Assembly: GCA_018261955.1 (NCBI GenBank)
Contig: JAGTRK010000006.1
Span: 78,106 to 142,105, forward strand
Direction: 5' to 3'
DNA: 64,000 nucleotides
Origin: Burkholderiaceae bacterium
GTDB lineage: Bacteria; Pseudomonadota; Gammaproteobacteria; Burkholderiales; Burkholderiaceae
Positions 1 through 8,577 of this stretch are shown here, piece by piece. The notes under the pieces are model-generated. The model was not told the DNA's origin. It made no database searches and worked only from the letters and a program-made list of their open reading frames with translations. The stretch's first letter is position 1. The number at the start of each line of letters is the position of its first letter. Position numbers and translations under genes: made by a program.

Positions 1-297
1 GAAGGCTTTGATTGCTCAGGCTTGGTACAATACTCAGCGAAAAAATCGCTCAATATCAACCTACCGCGCCGTTCAGCTGATCAAGTAAATTACGGCAGTT
101 CTATGAATCTAAATCAAGTGCAAGCAGGTGATTTGCTTTTTTTCAATACCGATGGTCAACCATATTCGCATGTAGGTATTTATGTGGGACAGACATATTT
201 TATCCACGCACCCAGTTCAGGCGGTGATGTTCGGATAGAGGATTATTCGAAAACCTATTGGGCACAGCGGTTTTCTAGCGCGCGTCGTGTAAAATGA
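1..297 (+). CDS. NlpC/P60 family cysteine peptidase, 5'-truncated
   Basis: This is the C-terminal part of a cell-wall hydrolase that cleaves peptidoglycan stem peptides. The reading frame is open from base 1, so the start lies outside the window. The catalytic cysteine is in FDCSGLVQY at the very start, the catalytic histidine is in SHVGIYVG, and the third polar residue is the histidine in FIHAPSSGG. These three make up the NlpC/P60 papain-like triad. The protein ends in a basic ARRVK. The stop codon is 26 bases before the next gene. Signal peptide and any N-terminal domains cannot be seen. Family assignment is firm; the exact subfamily (Spr/MepS-like) is not. Confidence 0.9.
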   Translation, partial: EGFDCSGLVQYSAKKSLNINLPRRSADQVNYGSSMNLNQVQAGDLLFFNTDGQPYSHVGIYVGQTYFIHAPSSGGDVRIEDYSKTYWAQRFSSARRVK

Positions 298-323
298 AAA
301 AACCAACCGTTAAGGACAGCACC

Positions 324-779
324 ATGAACACATCCAACACCCAAAACCTCGTCAAAATCGCCAGCGCATTGGGCATCGGCTTGGTACTGACTGCTTGCGC
401 GACCAACTCGCAAAGTGTCGCCACCGATGCACGCGCCAGTCTCGGTAAAATCACCGAAAAGCAAACCATTCAACAATACGAACAACGCCGCACCAGTCCT
501 GTCGATGTCAGCGTGGGGGTCGGCGGTGGCGGTGGCAATATCGGTTGGGGCATCAGTTTTGGCTTGGCGCAAATCTTGATGAACGGCATCAGTTCACCCG
601 AAACCATGTACCGCTACACCGTGCAATCGGGCGCCAATGAGAGTTTTGTCGTGCAAAGCAGCGACAATTTCATGGTCAATGACTGCGTGACCGTGTGGCA
701 ACGTCCAACCGATGCGACTTATCCACGTCTGAGTTTGAACAGCAACTGCACTTTGCCTCCCGCTCAGTTGGCAAAATAA
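324..779 (+). CDS. Small putative lipoprotein, unknown function
   Basis: The gene encodes 151 residues. I chose ATG 324 because an AAGGA motif lies just upstream. The in-frame ATG at 294 overlaps the previous stop and would put ten charged residues in front of the signal peptide. The N-terminus is a hydrophobic segment ending in LVLTAC, a good lipobox with the cysteine near residue 25, so the mature protein is probably lipid-anchored. A glycine-rich run (VGVGGGGGNIGWG) lies near the middle. Two cysteines in the C-terminal third (NDCVTVW and NSNCTL) could form a disulfide. I do not recognise the family. A terminator follows closely. Confidence 0.75.
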   Translation: MNTSNTQNLVKIASALGIGLVLTACATNSQSVATDARASLGKITEKQTIQQYEQRRTSPVDVSVGVGGGGGNIGWGISFGLAQILMNGISSPETMYRYTVQSGANESFVVQSSDNFMVNDCVTVWQRPTDATYPRLSLNSNCTLPPAQLAK

Positions 780-802
780 CGCACCCACATCGTTTCAACA
801 TC

Positions 803-830
803 AAAAAAGGCGGAATATTCCGTCTTTTTT
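803..830 (+). terminator. Rho-independent terminator
   Basis: An A-rich arm followed by GGCGGAAT pairs with ATTCCGTC and a run of six T (with one G-T pair). It lies about 25 bases after the lipoprotein stop. The A-run on the left arm would allow it to act on the opposite strand too, below nudB. The following stretch up to 935 holds a G-rich segment with repeated GGGAGAG/GGGGAGAG and no gene. Confidence 0.75.
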
Positions 831-935
831 GATGTCTGCAAATCCTCGGATGCCCCCATCGCCCGCACCGCGGGAGAGAGGATGCTAGGGGAGAGGGGGT
901 TTGTCAACTGTCTCAGTCGAAATATTCCACTTTTT

Positions 936-1394
936 TTAATCAATCCCCGCCAGCCGCCGTATTGCGCCCGCGTTGTTCCACGAAAAGCACAAATCCGCCG
1001 CCTCAGACGCAGGCAACCACTGATACTCGGTGTGTTCGCCCTCAGCCAAGCGCACCGCCACAGTGGTATCGGGCACACACAGGGCAAATTGATATTCGAT
1101 ATTGTGCGTCACACCATCGGCATAACGATAACGCCATTCTGGGAAAATTTCATACTCGGTCGTCTGCGCCAAATCGCGAAAAATATAATCCTCAACGCGT
1201 AAACCTGTTTCTTCAAACAACTCGCGCCGCGCCGCATTGATGGGCAACTCATCTTCAAAATCCAAACTACCCGTGACCGATTGCCAAAAATCGCAATCAA
1301 ACTCATTTTTACACACCCGTTTGAGCAGTAAAAACTGCATATCGGGCGTGTGTATCATCACCAAAACCGAGCGCGGAATCTTAGGGGGCTTCAT
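936..1394 (-). CDS. nudB: Dihydroneopterin triphosphate pyrophosphatase (NudB-type Nudix)
   Basis: The 152-residue protein should remove pyrophosphate from dihydroneopterin triphosphate, the second step of folate biosynthesis. The start reads KIPRSVLVMIHT and the conserved DFWQSVTGSLD leads into the Nudix box, which ends in RRELFEETGL. The box has one extra residue between the glycine and the first glutamate (GX6E rather than GX5E). I recall the same spacing from other betaproteobacterial NudB proteins, so I do not treat it as a defect. The gene is divergent from dut, with 64 bases between their starts, so two nucleotide-pool enzymes share a promoter region. Confidence 0.88.
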   Translation of the reverse strand: MKPPKIPRSVLVMIHTPDMQFLLLKRVCKNEFDCDFWQSVTGSLDFEDELPINAARRELFEETGLRVEDYIFRDLAQTTEYEIFPEWRYRYADGVTHNIEYQFALCVPDTTVAVRLAEGEHTEYQWLPASEAADLCFSWNNAGAIRRLAGID

Positions 1395-1401
1395 CTAAAC
1401 C

Positions 1402-1430
1402 TTCATTCAAACCATCAAATCGTTTACAAT
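1402..1430 (+). promoter_or_regulatory. Candidate promoter of dut
   Basis: TACAAT at 1425-1430 is a good -10 element, and TTCATT 17 bases upstream is a poor -35. It lies about 30 bases before the dut start in the short nudB-dut divergent region. The evidence is position plus the -10 match only. Confidence 0.4.
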
Positions 1431-1458
1431 GCACCGTTCATTCAATAAGGAATTCACC

Positions 1459-1905
1459 ATGCACATTGACGTTAAAATCATCAATCCATTGATTAAAGAC
1501 CAACTACCGCATTATGCCACAGCAGGCAGCGCAGGCCTCGATTTACGCGCGTGTATCTCTGACAGAATCGTCTTAGAACCAGGACAAACGGTGCTGATTC
1601 CCACAGGCTTGGCAATTCATTTGGCCGATGCGAACTATGCCGCCATGATTTTGCCACGCTCGGGCTTGGGGCACAAACACGGCGTGGTTTTGGGTAACTT
1701 GGTCGGCTTGATTGATTCGGATTATCAGGGTGAACTGATGGTTTCGACTTGGAATCGCGGCAGTACCGCATTCACCATCGAGCCATTCGAGCGCATCGCG
1801 CAGATGGTCATCGTGCCTGTGGTGCAAGCACAGTTTAATTTGGTCGAGAATTTTGATGCTTCGGATCGCGGTGCGGGTGGGTTTGGTAGTACGGGTACGA
1901 AATAA
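1459..1905 (+). CDS. dut: dUTP diphosphatase
   Basis: The enzyme hydrolyses dUTP to dUMP, keeping uracil out of DNA and feeding thymidylate synthesis. I chose ATG 1459 because AAGGA lies eight bases upstream and the protein then starts [10 protein letters not shown], as is typical for the family; an ATG at 1429 adds ten unlikely residues. With 148 residues it has normal length. The five trimeric dUTPase motifs are visible: [44 protein letters not shown] and the C-terminal [10 protein letters not shown] arm that closes over the substrate. Confidence 0.97.
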   Translation: MHIDVKIINPLIKDQLPHYATAGSAGLDLRACISDRIVLEPGQTVLIPTGLAIHLADANYAAMILPRSGLGHKHGVVLGNLVGLIDSDYQGELMVSTWNRGSTAFTIEPFERIAQMVIVPVVQAQFNLVENFDASDRGAGGFGSTGTK

Positions 1906-1947
1906 TGATTTCTACAACAAAATGCGACTCAACGCCCGCCGCGTTTT

Positions 1948-3024
1948 TTAAACCACGATAGGTTCTGGCTCAATAAACACACCAAATTTACGTTGCACAT
2001 CCTCGGCAATCGCACGCGCCAAGGTCATCAACTGCGCGCCTGTGCCGCCACCATGATGAACCAGCACCAAAGCCTGTTTGTCATACACCCCCACATGCCC
2101 ATCGGCTGAACGCGCCCCTTTCCAGCCCGCTTGCTCAATCAACCAGCCCGCCGCAAGTTTCACACGTCCATCAGTCATTGGATAGCATGGAAGTTTGTCG
2201 TGCTGCGTTTTGAGCGCATCGGCTTGGGGTTTGTCCACCACAGGATTTTTAAAAAAACTGCCCGCATTGCCCAAAACCTTCGGATCAGGCAATTTGCTTT
2301 GACGAATGCTGATAATCGCTTGCGCCACATCATTCGGACAAACAGCACGTCCCTGCGTGTTTTCGCGCACACGGCTCGCCACATCGCCATAACCGAGTGT
2401 GGCTTGCCAATCGCGCAAATCATGGCGCAGTTTAAAACACACTGAGGTGATGAGGTAACGCGCTTGTTCGTTGTGTAGCGCGTGTTTGAATAGGCTGTCA
2501 CGATAAGCAAGGGCGCACTCTTGCCCAGCAATCTGTACCATTTGCAAGGTCGCAAAGTCAAACGCCGTGACGTATTCAATCGCCTGCCCTGCTTCCATGC
2601 CATATGCACCGATGTTTTGCACAGGACTTGCGCCGACCGTACCCGGTATCAGCGCGAGGTTCTCCACCCCCGCCCAACCTTGCGCCACACAGTACATTAC
2701 AAAGTCATGCCACATTTCGCCTGCTTGCACCTCCATCCAAACGTGCATGTCGTCGCGCTTGACTTCTTGCATACCCACCGTTTGTAGGTGCAAAACCAAT
2801 GCTCGGATGTCTTGCGTGAGCACCAGATTACTACCTCCACCCAAGATGAATCGCGGTTGCTCGCGCAATGTGGCTTGCTCAGGCGCGCACCACCATTGAA
2901 TGAATGCTTGGGTGTCTCGCACAGTGATGTATTGCTCGGCAGATACCGAAAACCCCAAGGTATTGAATGCAGTTAAATCCATGTGGTGCGCGATGGCGGG
3001 CGTTGTGTGTGCAGTCATTTTCAT
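1948..3024 (-). CDS. murB: UDP-N-acetylenolpyruvoylglucosamine reductase
   Basis: This FAD enzyme reduces UDP-GlcNAc-enolpyruvate to UDP-MurNAc in the cytoplasmic stage of peptidoglycan synthesis. The 358 residues fit the long (E. coli-type) MurB. FAD-binding segments FILGGGSNLVL and ENLALIPGTVGASPVQNIGAYG are intact. The catalytic residues are present: arginine in AYRDSLFK, serine in GNAGSFFKNP and glutamate in the terminal IEPEP. It is divergent from the YajQ gene, and a symmetric operator-like sequence sits between them. Confidence 0.96.
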   Translation of the reverse strand: MKMTAHTTPAIAHHMDLTAFNTLGFSVSAEQYITVRDTQAFIQWWCAPEQATLREQPRFILGGGSNLVLTQDIRALVLHLQTVGMQEVKRDDMHVWMEVQAGEMWHDFVMYCVAQGWAGVENLALIPGTVGASPVQNIGAYGMEAGQAIEYVTAFDFATLQMVQIAGQECALAYRDSLFKHALHNEQARYLITSVCFKLRHDLRDWQATLGYGDVASRVRENTQGRAVCPNDVAQAIISIRQSKLPDPKVLGNAGSFFKNPVVDKPQADALKTQHDKLPCYPMTDGRVKLAAGWLIEQAGWKGARSADGHVGVYDKQALVLVHHGGGTGAQLMTLARAIAEDVQRKFGVFIEPEPIVV

Positions 3025-3046
3025 CAGAGTCTGTGTAAAATTCAGC

Positions 3047-3071
3047 CTGCATTATACCAATGCAGTATAAT
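3047..3071. promoter_or_regulatory. Divergent murB/yajQ promoter region with inverted repeat
   Basis: CTGCATT (3047-3053) and AATGCAG (3059-3065) form a perfect 7-bp inverted repeat with a 5-base spacer. It overlaps a TATAAT on the plus strand (3066-3071, for the YajQ gene). A second TATAAT lies on the minus strand around 3051-3056, pointing to murB. The two -10 elements therefore lie back to back around the dyad. Confidence 0.5.
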
Positions 3072-3104
3072 TTCGCAGTTAAACATTGATAAAAAGGAAA
3101 CACC

Positions 3105-3590
3105 ATGCCCTCATTTGACACAGTCCTTAAAGCCGATGCGGTTGAATTGCGCAATGCGGTCGAACAAACCAATAAAGAAATCACAGGCCGTTTTGACTTC
3201 AAAGGCTCAGACGCGCGCGTTGAGCAAAAGGAGTTTGAATTAACCGCTTTTGCTGATTCGCAATTTCAATTGGAACAAGTTTTGGATGTACTGCGCAACA
3301 AATGCGCCAAACGCAATGTGGACGTGCGTTTTTTGGTCGAAAAAGACGTGCAAAAAATGGGCGGTGATAAAGTCAAACAAGCCATCCAAGTGAAAAATGG
3401 CGTGGCGACCGAGGACGCGAAAAAAATCGTCAAACTCATCAAAGACTCGAAAATCAAGGTTCAAGCCAGCATTCAAGGCGATGCGGTGCGCGTGACGGGC
3501 GGCAAACGTGATGATTTGCAAAGTGTGATGGCGATGTTGCGCAAGGATATGGAAGACCTGCCTTTGACCTTTGATAATTTCCGCGATTGA
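3105..3590 (+). CDS. YajQ family nucleotide-binding protein
   Basis: The 161-residue protein belongs to the YajQ/UPF0234 family, two ferredoxin-like folds that bind nucleotides; some members have been reported to bind cyclic di-GMP. The family start [19 protein letters not shown] is intact, as is the [13 protein letters not shown] segment. The C-terminal half repeats the fold ([21 protein letters not shown]), ending in [19 protein letters not shown] lies seven bases before the ATG. The TATAAT 34 bases upstream is the likely promoter. The gene stands alone between a divergent murB and a palindromic repeat. Confidence 0.93.
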   Translation: MPSFDTVLKADAVELRNAVEQTNKEITGRFDFKGSDARVEQKEFELTAFADSQFQLEQVLDVLRNKCAKRNVDVRFLVEKDVQKMGGDKVKQAIQVKNGVATEDAKKIVKLIKDSKIKVQASIQGDAVRVTGGKRDDLQSVMAMLRKDMEDLPLTFDNFRD

Positions 3591-3611
3591 TTATTGTTGA
3601 CCATTGCAAAA

Positions 3612-3690
3612 ATCGAGGCATTGCGGGCAGTGCTTTTCTGACCCGCAATCTCCTTGAAAGGAGATGCTGAGTCAAGCTCGGCATGACATT
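3612..3690. repeat. Palindromic intergenic element (REP-like)
   Basis: Two stem-loops abut: TTGCGGG (3621-3627) with CCCGCAA (3642-3648), then the 18-base ATCTCCTTGAAAGGAGAT (3648-3665). The run continues as a GAGTCAAGCTCGGCATGAC string, a type familiar from intergenic repeats in proteobacteria. The element ends just before the cobalamin adenosyltransferase gene and may separate it from the YajQ gene. Confidence 0.5.
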
Positions 3691-3711
3691 AAGCCACCAC
3701 CGAAAGCCGCC

Positions 3712-4284
3712 ATGACCAACCGCCTCGACCAAATCATCACCCGCACGGGAGACAACGGCACATCGTCACTCGCCGATGGCACGCGCCTGTCCAAGTCACA
3801 CCCACGCTTTGATGCGATGGGCGATGTGGATGAATTGAACTCAAACATCGGCGTGTTGCGCAGCACGCTCAATGCCTCTACGGATGCCGTGCTCGATGAT
3901 TTTTTGGCACAAATTCAACACCATTTGTTTGAAATTGGTTCTGAACTCGCTGTTCCGGGGATGGTGTTTTTGCGTGCAGGCGCGCTGGATGAAGTCGAGC
4001 ATTGGGCCGAGCAAGCGAACGCGCAACTGCCTGCGCTGAAAGAATTCATCCTACCATCGGGCACAGTCAGTGCTTCGCAAGCGCACATTTGTCGCAGTGT
4101 GGCTCGGCGCGCTGAGCGTGCATTGGTTTTGCTCAATCAAACCGAAGCACAAAATGACGCCAGCCTCAAATACCTCAATCGTTGCTCGGATGTGTTTTTC
4201 ATCATGGCGCGATTGCTCAATCAAAACGCACAAGTGGTTGAAACCTATTGGCGCGGTGTCGATAAAAACGCACCATCGACATAA
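3712..4284 (+). CDS. Cob(I)alamin adenosyltransferase, PduO type
   Basis: The enzyme transfers adenosyl from ATP to cob(I)alamin, making coenzyme B12. I chose ATG 3712, giving 190 residues that start TNRLDQIITRTGDNG as in the family. An upstream ATG at 3664 lies inside the palindromic repeat. The ATP-binding N-terminal signature TRTGDNGTSSLADGTR is clear, followed by GDVDELNSNIG. The C-terminal helix carries RSVARRAERALV and LNRCSDVFFIMARLLN, the usual substrate-cleft residues. No other B12 gene is nearby. The 3' end overlaps the convergent ychJ gene by 40 bases. Confidence 0.9.
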   Translation: MTNRLDQIITRTGDNGTSSLADGTRLSKSHPRFDAMGDVDELNSNIGVLRSTLNASTDAVLDDFLAQIQHHLFEIGSELAVPGMVFLRAGALDEVEHWAEQANAQLPALKEFILPSGTVSASQAHICRSVARRAERALVLLNQTEAQNDASLKYLNRCSDVFFIMARLLNQNAQVVETYWRGVDKNAPST

Positions 4285-4676
4285 AACCAACGCCCATCCT
4301 CGCGCACAAATCGGCTGACTTCGTGCAGTCGTTCAACCCGCTGACCGCCGATTTTGTATTTGGCGATAAACTCAACAAACGCTTCATCATCTTGCGCGCC
4401 CTGCCATGTTTTTTGCACGCTCAACCCCAACCATTTGGTCGCGACCGAAGCATCATCGTGTTCACCCAAATCGGTTGGACATGTACTCGGATGCCAAGTT
4501 ACACGCAGGTAAGCAAAATCATTCATCACATACGCACTGTAACGCGAACGCATCAACACTTGTGCGGTTGGCGCATATTGTGTGCTCGCATGAAACACAC
4601 CGCAGCACTGCACATAGGTTTGCGTTGTGCCGCAGGGGCATTGGGTTGTAGCGGATGAATGATTTTTAGTGCTCAT
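4245..4676 (-). CDS. ychJ: YchJ-family SEC-C motif protein
   Basis: The 143-residue protein has the N-terminal SEC-C-like zinc motif (CPCGTTQTYVQCCG) followed by the conserved MRSRYSAYVMNDFAYLRVTWHPST block of YchJ/UPF0225 proteins. The C-terminal half has the NTF2-like feature VEFIAKYK and ends in DGRWFYVDG. The molecular role is unknown; the cysteine cluster probably binds zinc. The start has no strong ribosome-binding site. Its stop lies inside the 3' end of the convergent adenosyltransferase gene, so the two mRNAs are complementary over 40 bases. Confidence 0.88.
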   Translation of the reverse strand: MSTKNHSSATTQCPCGTTQTYVQCCGVFHASTQYAPTAQVLMRSRYSAYVMNDFAYLRVTWHPSTCPTDLGEHDDASVATKWLGLSVQKTWQGAQDDEAFVEFIAKYKIGGQRVERLHEVSRFVREDGRWFYVDGAFLSTPRQ

Positions 4677-4720
4677 AGAATAATGACGAATGATTTTGAA
4701 TTTGTAAAAAGCGGCTTCTC

Positions 4721-4761
4721 GTAGGGCGGGGCAAAAGCACTGCTTTGGGTGCCCACCCTAC
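4721..4761. repeat. Palindromic intergenic element
   Basis: GTAGGGCGGG pairs imperfectly with CCCACCCTAC across an inner CAAAAGCA/TGCTTTGG stem. It lies upstream of ychJ and downstream of parC. The type (GTAGGGTGGGC ends) is common as scattered extragenic hairpins in proteobacteria. Confidence 0.5.
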
Positions 4762-4782
4762 CCCAAATTTACATCATGCTCC

Positions 4783-4894
4783 CGTCATTGCGAGCGACGG
4801 TTTACCAGCGAAGCAATCCACATCACGTCACCACAGCAAAATTCAGATGGATTGCCGCGCCTCGATAAAATCATTCGAGGCTCGCAAAGACGAC
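4783..4894 (+). repeat. Dispersed palindromic repeat, copy 1
   Basis: About 112 bp with terminal TTGCGAGC/GCTCGCAA, an inner AGCAATCCA/TGGATTGC pair and a GCCTCGA/TCGAGGC hairpin. A second diverged copy in the same orientation is at 27003-27115. The nested symmetry suggests a non-coding mobile or formerly mobile element (MITE- or REP-like). It lies just after the parC 3' end. Confidence 0.7.
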
Positions 4895-4902
4895 AACGCA
4901 AT

Positions 4903-7224
4903 TTACCCCATCGTTGGTATCACCACCCGTTTCAAACCATGCGCTTTAAATTTCGCATCAATCACTTTGCCTTTGCGCGCACGCGCAGCGACGAAGGTTT
5001 GCAAACTGCTGCCCGACAAGCGCAATTCTTGTGGTTTACCCGTGCGATTGACGTGCAGCACCATCAACGCCACGCCGTCGTTTGGCAACACATCGACCAA
5101 TTCAACAGGGGGCTCAATGTCCATCAAGATAACCCCTTTACCGCCACTGTTGAGTTCTTTGAGTTCGACCAAGTTAAAGTTCAACAATCGCCCATCGTTT
5201 GCCAAACACGCCAAATACATATCAAAGGCATCCATCGGCACGAGCCTGAGCACTGTGTCGCCCTCGCTCAAATTGACAAAGGCTTTGCCCGCGCGCACAC
5301 GCGACGTTAAATCACCCGCATTGCAGGCAAAGCCCATGCCTTGCGCGGTGGCGATTGCCAAGCGGGTGTTTTCATCGCCTGCGAAGTATTGTGACAACCT
5401 TGCGCCGTCTTGTACATCGACCAAGGTCGCCAGCGGTACGCCGTCACCACGCCCACCCGGTAAAGCCGATACAGGCACGGAATACGCGCGCCCTTTGCTG
5501 TCGATGGCGTAGAGGTTGTGAACCGAGCGGCAAGCATAGATATCATGCAACTCGTCGCCTTGTTTGAATGTGAGCGTATCGACTTCAATTTGATGCCCTG
5601 TGCGCGCGCGCACCCAGCCATTTTTTGAAACAATCACGGTCATGGGCTCATCCACCACTGCGACGCTGACACTGGCTTTTTGTGCTTCTTCGAGCAAGGT
5701 GCGGCGTTCGTCACCGAATTTTTTCGCGTCTGCTTCGATTTCCTTGATGAGTTGCCGCTTGAGGATGGTCTCGTCGTTGAGCATTTCTTGTAAACCCATG
5801 AGTTCATCGCGCAGATTCATCAACTCTTGTTCAATTTTAATCGCCTCCAACCGTGCCAATTGTCGCAAGCGAATCTCTAAAATATCCTCGGCTTGACGCT
5901 CAGACAGGTTAAATTGCGCCATCAGTGCGGGTTTTGGCTCATCGGACTCTCGAATGATGTGAATCACTTCATCGATATTGAGCAGTACGATTTCGCGCCC
6001 CTCGAGGATGTGGATGCGGTCAGCGACCTTTTGTACCCTAAACTGCGTGCGACGGGTGACGGTATCTTGGCGGTAAGCAATCCATTCATTCAAAACCTCA
6101 CGCACATTTTTTTGACATGGTCGCCCGTCGCGCCCCACCATGACCAAATTCAAGGACACCGAGCCTTCTAAACTAGTATTCGAGAGTAAAAAGTTGCTGA
6201 ATTCTTCGACTGAAATATTCTTTGATTTCGGTTCAAATACGAGGCGCACGGGGGCGTTTTTACCCGACTCATCGCGCACAGTGTCGAGCATCGAGAGAAT
6301 CAGGGCTTTGTTGTTTTGCTGGTCTGGCAGTAAAGCCTTTTTACCCGTTTTTACTTTGGGGTTGGAGAGTTCTTCAATCTCTTCCAAGACTTTTTGGCTC
6401 GATGCATTCGGTGGTAACTCGTACACCACCAATTGCCATTGACCACGCGCCAATTCCTCAATTTGCCAGCGTGCGCGCACCTTGATTGAGCCTTTGCCCG
6501 TTTGGTACATTTGTGCGATTTCAGTCAGGCTGTTGGTGATTTGTCCACCACCGGGGAAATCGGGCGCAGGCAGAATGTGCGCCAACTCTTCATCAGGCAG
6601 TTTCGGGCGTTTAATCAGGGCAATCGCCGCGCTCGCAACTTCATTCAAATTGTGCGAGGGAATTTCCGTCGCCATGCCGACCGCAATTCCCGACGCGCCA
6701 TTGAGCAAGACAAACGGCAAACGCGCAGGCAGCAATGCAGGCTCTTCCATCGAGCCATCGTAGTTGGGCACAAAATCCACCGTGCCCATGTCCAACTCAT
6801 CGAGCAGTAATGAGGCAATCGGTGTCAAACGTGCTTCGGTGTAGCGCATCGCTGCCGCGCCATCGCCATCGCGCGAGCCGAAGTTGCCTTGCCCATCAAT
6901 CAGTGGATAACGCAGGGAAAAATCCTGCGCCAATCGCACCAAGGCTTCGTACGCCGATGAGTCGCCATGCGGGTGAAATTTACCCAAAACATCACCGACC
7001 ACGCGCGCGGATTTAACGGGTTTAGCGGTCGCCGACAAGCCCATTTCGTGCATGGAATACAAAATGCGCCGCTGTACGGGTTTTTGCCCATCGGCCACAT
7101 CGGGCAATGCGCGCCCTTTGACCACCGAAACCGCGTAGTCTAAATACGCACGCTCGGCATATTGTGCAAGTAAAACTTTGGTATCGTCGTTCTCTATGGT
7201 GAGTAAATCATCAGAAGGGTGCAT
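4903..7224 (-). CDS. parC: DNA topoisomerase IV subunit A
   Basis: ParC is the DNA-cutting subunit of topoisomerase IV, which unlinks daughter chromosomes. I chose ATG 7224 (773 residues) because AAAGG lies five bases upstream and a longer version adds 16 unlikely residues. The catalytic tyrosine is Tyr128 in AAMRYTEAR. The quinolone-resistance region reads [10 protein letters not shown], so the positions equivalent to E. coli Ser80 and Glu84 (Ser89, Glu93) are the unmutated residues. A coiled-coil stretch follows around residue 430, then the C-terminal beta-pinwheel. A lytic transglycosylase gene lies between it and parE. Confidence 0.95.
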   Translation of the reverse strand: MHPSDDLLTIENDDTKVLLAQYAERAYLDYAVSVVKGRALPDVADGQKPVQRRILYSMHEMGLSATAKPVKSARVVGDVLGKFHPHGDSSAYEALVRLAQDFSLRYPLIDGQGNFGSRDGDGAAAMRYTEARLTPIASLLLDELDMGTVDFVPNYDGSMEEPALLPARLPFVLLNGASGIAVGMATEIPSHNLNEVASAAIALIKRPKLPDEELAHILPAPDFPGGGQITNSLTEIAQMYQTGKGSIKVRARWQIEELARGQWQLVVYELPPNASSQKVLEEIEELSNPKVKTGKKALLPDQQNNKALILSMLDTVRDESGKNAPVRLVFEPKSKNISVEEFSNFLLSNTSLEGSVSLNLVMVGRDGRPCQKNVREVLNEWIAYRQDTVTRRTQFRVQKVADRIHILEGREIVLLNIDEVIHIIRESDEPKPALMAQFNLSERQAEDILEIRLRQLARLEAIKIEQELMNLRDELMGLQEMLNDETILKRQLIKEIEADAKKFGDERRTLLEEAQKASVSVAVVDEPMTVIVSKNGWVRARTGHQIEVDTLTFKQGDELHDIYACRSVHNLYAIDSKGRAYSVPVSALPGGRGDGVPLATLVDVQDGARLSQYFAGDENTRLAIATAQGMGFACNAGDLTSRVRAGKAFVNLSEGDTVLRLVPMDAFDMYLACLANDGRLLNFNLVELKELNSGGKGVILMDIEPPVELVDVLPNDGVALMVLHVNRTGKPQELRLSGSSLQTFVAARARKGKVIDAKFKAHGLKRVVIPTMG

Positions 7225-7250
7225 ACGTGCCTTTGTTATTGTGTGGACGC

Positions 7251-7277
7251 AAAAAAGCCTCATGGACTCCATGAGGC
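7251..7277 (-). terminator. Rho-independent terminator of the lytic transglycosylase gene
   Basis: A perfect 9-bp stem (GCCTCATGG 7257-7265, CCATGAGGC 7269-7277) is followed on the minus strand by six T (7256-7251). It lies 22 bases after the transglycosylase stop and before parC, so parC must be transcribed from its own promoter or by read-through. Confidence 0.88.
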
Positions 7278-7298
7278 GTATTTTAAAGCAATCGCGGC

Positions 7299-8264
7299 TT
7301 AATTGGTGATGGGCCTTGCCTTATTTGAACCGACTGTGGTTTTTACCCGTTGCATACTGCGTCTGGCGTTACTGTCCCAGCCGACTGCCGCCAAACTTTT
7401 AGCCCCTTTACGCGCCTTGGTTCGAGTAAAAACAGGGGTATTGGGTTCCTGCCCAGCAAACACTTGATAATACTGCATGACTTTGCGCACATAGTTTTGG
7501 GTTTCGGCATAGGGTGGAATGCGGCGGTTGTATTTATACACCGCGCCTTCACCTGCGTTGTAAGCGGCAATCACCAGTTCGGGTTGTCCTCTAAACATTC
7601 TCGACAAATCACGCAAATAACTCACGCCTGCGTGAATATTGCGCTCAGGAACCATCAATTGATTGGCTGAAACGCCATAACGCGCACCCGTACTCGGAAT
7701 CACTTGCATTAAGCCCATCGCATTTTTGGGCGACAAAGCACTGGAATTAAACCCCGACTCTGCTGCCATGACCGCCTTAATCAAATTCACATCCACACCG
7801 TTTTTTACCGCATGTTTGATAATCGTGGATTCATAACGCGCCAAATACGGATTGCCGACCAAACGGCGCGATACCGCAGATGATGCCGTGCCATAGTTAT
7901 TGCCCAAACCATACAGCCCAACCATGACATCGCCGAAATACGCTTTACCAATTTTTTTCTCAGGTTTGCCGACCGCCAACTTAATGTCTTTATCCATCAC
8001 AGGACCCGCATTCGAGAACAAAACATACCGCTCATCCAAAGGTTGTAGCGAATAATGCGGCACGCCTTCTTCATCGACGTACACGTACAAACCGCTCAGA
8101 GAAGTGTCTGACTCTGCTTTAGATTCGCTTGCTTTTTTGTCTGCAGACCAATGCGTAGTTGCGGCCTTTTTTTTGGCAGGTGCGGCGTGCGCCGCTTGAC
8201 CCACGGACAAAGCCAACAAAGTCGCGGTAAGCAATACATGTCGAAAATTTAAGTGAACAGCCAT
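7299..8264 (-). CDS. Secreted lytic transglycosylase (SLT domain)
   Basis: The protein should cut the glycan strands of peptidoglycan in the periplasm, leaving 1,6-anhydro ends. I chose ATG 8264 (321 residues), which gives a normal signal peptide ending in AHA-AP; a TTG at 8300 is the alternative. A linker with a DUF4124-like segment ([14 protein letters not shown]) precedes the SLT domain. The domain has the catalytic glutamate in [11 protein letters not shown], then [18 protein letters not shown] and [12 protein letters not shown], all family motifs. The gene lies between parE and parC on the same strand, bounded by hairpins. Confidence 0.92.
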   Translation of the reverse strand: MAVHLNFRHVLLTATLLALSVGQAAHAAPAKKKAATTHWSADKKASESKAESDTSLSGLYVYVDEEGVPHYSLQPLDERYVLFSNAGPVMDKDIKLAVGKPEKKIGKAYFGDVMVGLYGLGNNYGTASSAVSRRLVGNPYLARYESTIIKHAVKNGVDVNLIKAVMAAESGFNSSALSPKNAMGLMQVIPSTGARYGVSANQLMVPERNIHAGVSYLRDLSRMFRGQPELVIAAYNAGEGAVYKYNRRIPPYAETQNYVRKVMQYYQVFAGQEPNTPVFTRTKARKGAKSLAAVGWDSNARRSMQRVKTTVGSNKARPITN

Positions 8265-8385
8265 ACTTTTATTAAATCCTTTGTGGTCAATTTTGGTCAA
8301 TTTCAGGTCGATTTATGATACCCCTCACAAATCATTTTGATAACTTTTGACTCAATGATTAACTGATTGAAATTAATCACGTTAT

Positions 8386-8449
8386 GTAGCGTGGGCTGCG
8401 CCCACGAGTGAAGCATTTACATCATTTTCGTGGACACAGCCCACGCTAC
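8386..8449. repeat. Long extragenic inverted repeat
   Basis: GTAGCGTGGGCTG (8386-8398) and CAGCCCACGCTAC (8437-8449) are perfect 13-bp inverted repeats. An inner CCACGA/TCGTGG pair extends the stem. It lies between parE and the transglycosylase gene. The rest of the 8265-8577 gap shows no gene. The element looks like a REP-type hairpin rather than a terminator, since no T-run follows. Confidence 0.7.
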
Positions 8450-8577
8450 GTCGATGTCATGTATCCATCGATGTATCATCGCTGCAATCTGTTATTATCC
8501 CACCACTTCATGGAGTAAATGCGCCTCAAGCACCACAATTCAAGGTTAAATGTAAATTTTGTTGTAAAAACAGCAGC

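Noticed and set aside
837..935. G-rich segment as a structured RNA
   Set aside because: The repeated GGGAGAG strings do not form a clear stem; they look like degenerate intergenic repeat sequence.
4745..5512. Plus-strand frame of 255 codons
   Set aside because: It is antisense to the well-supported parC gene and crosses the dispersed repeat; a shadow frame.
4903..7224. Quinolone-resistance mutation in parC
   Set aside because: The positions matching E. coli Ser80 and Glu84 are Ser and Glu, the susceptible residues.
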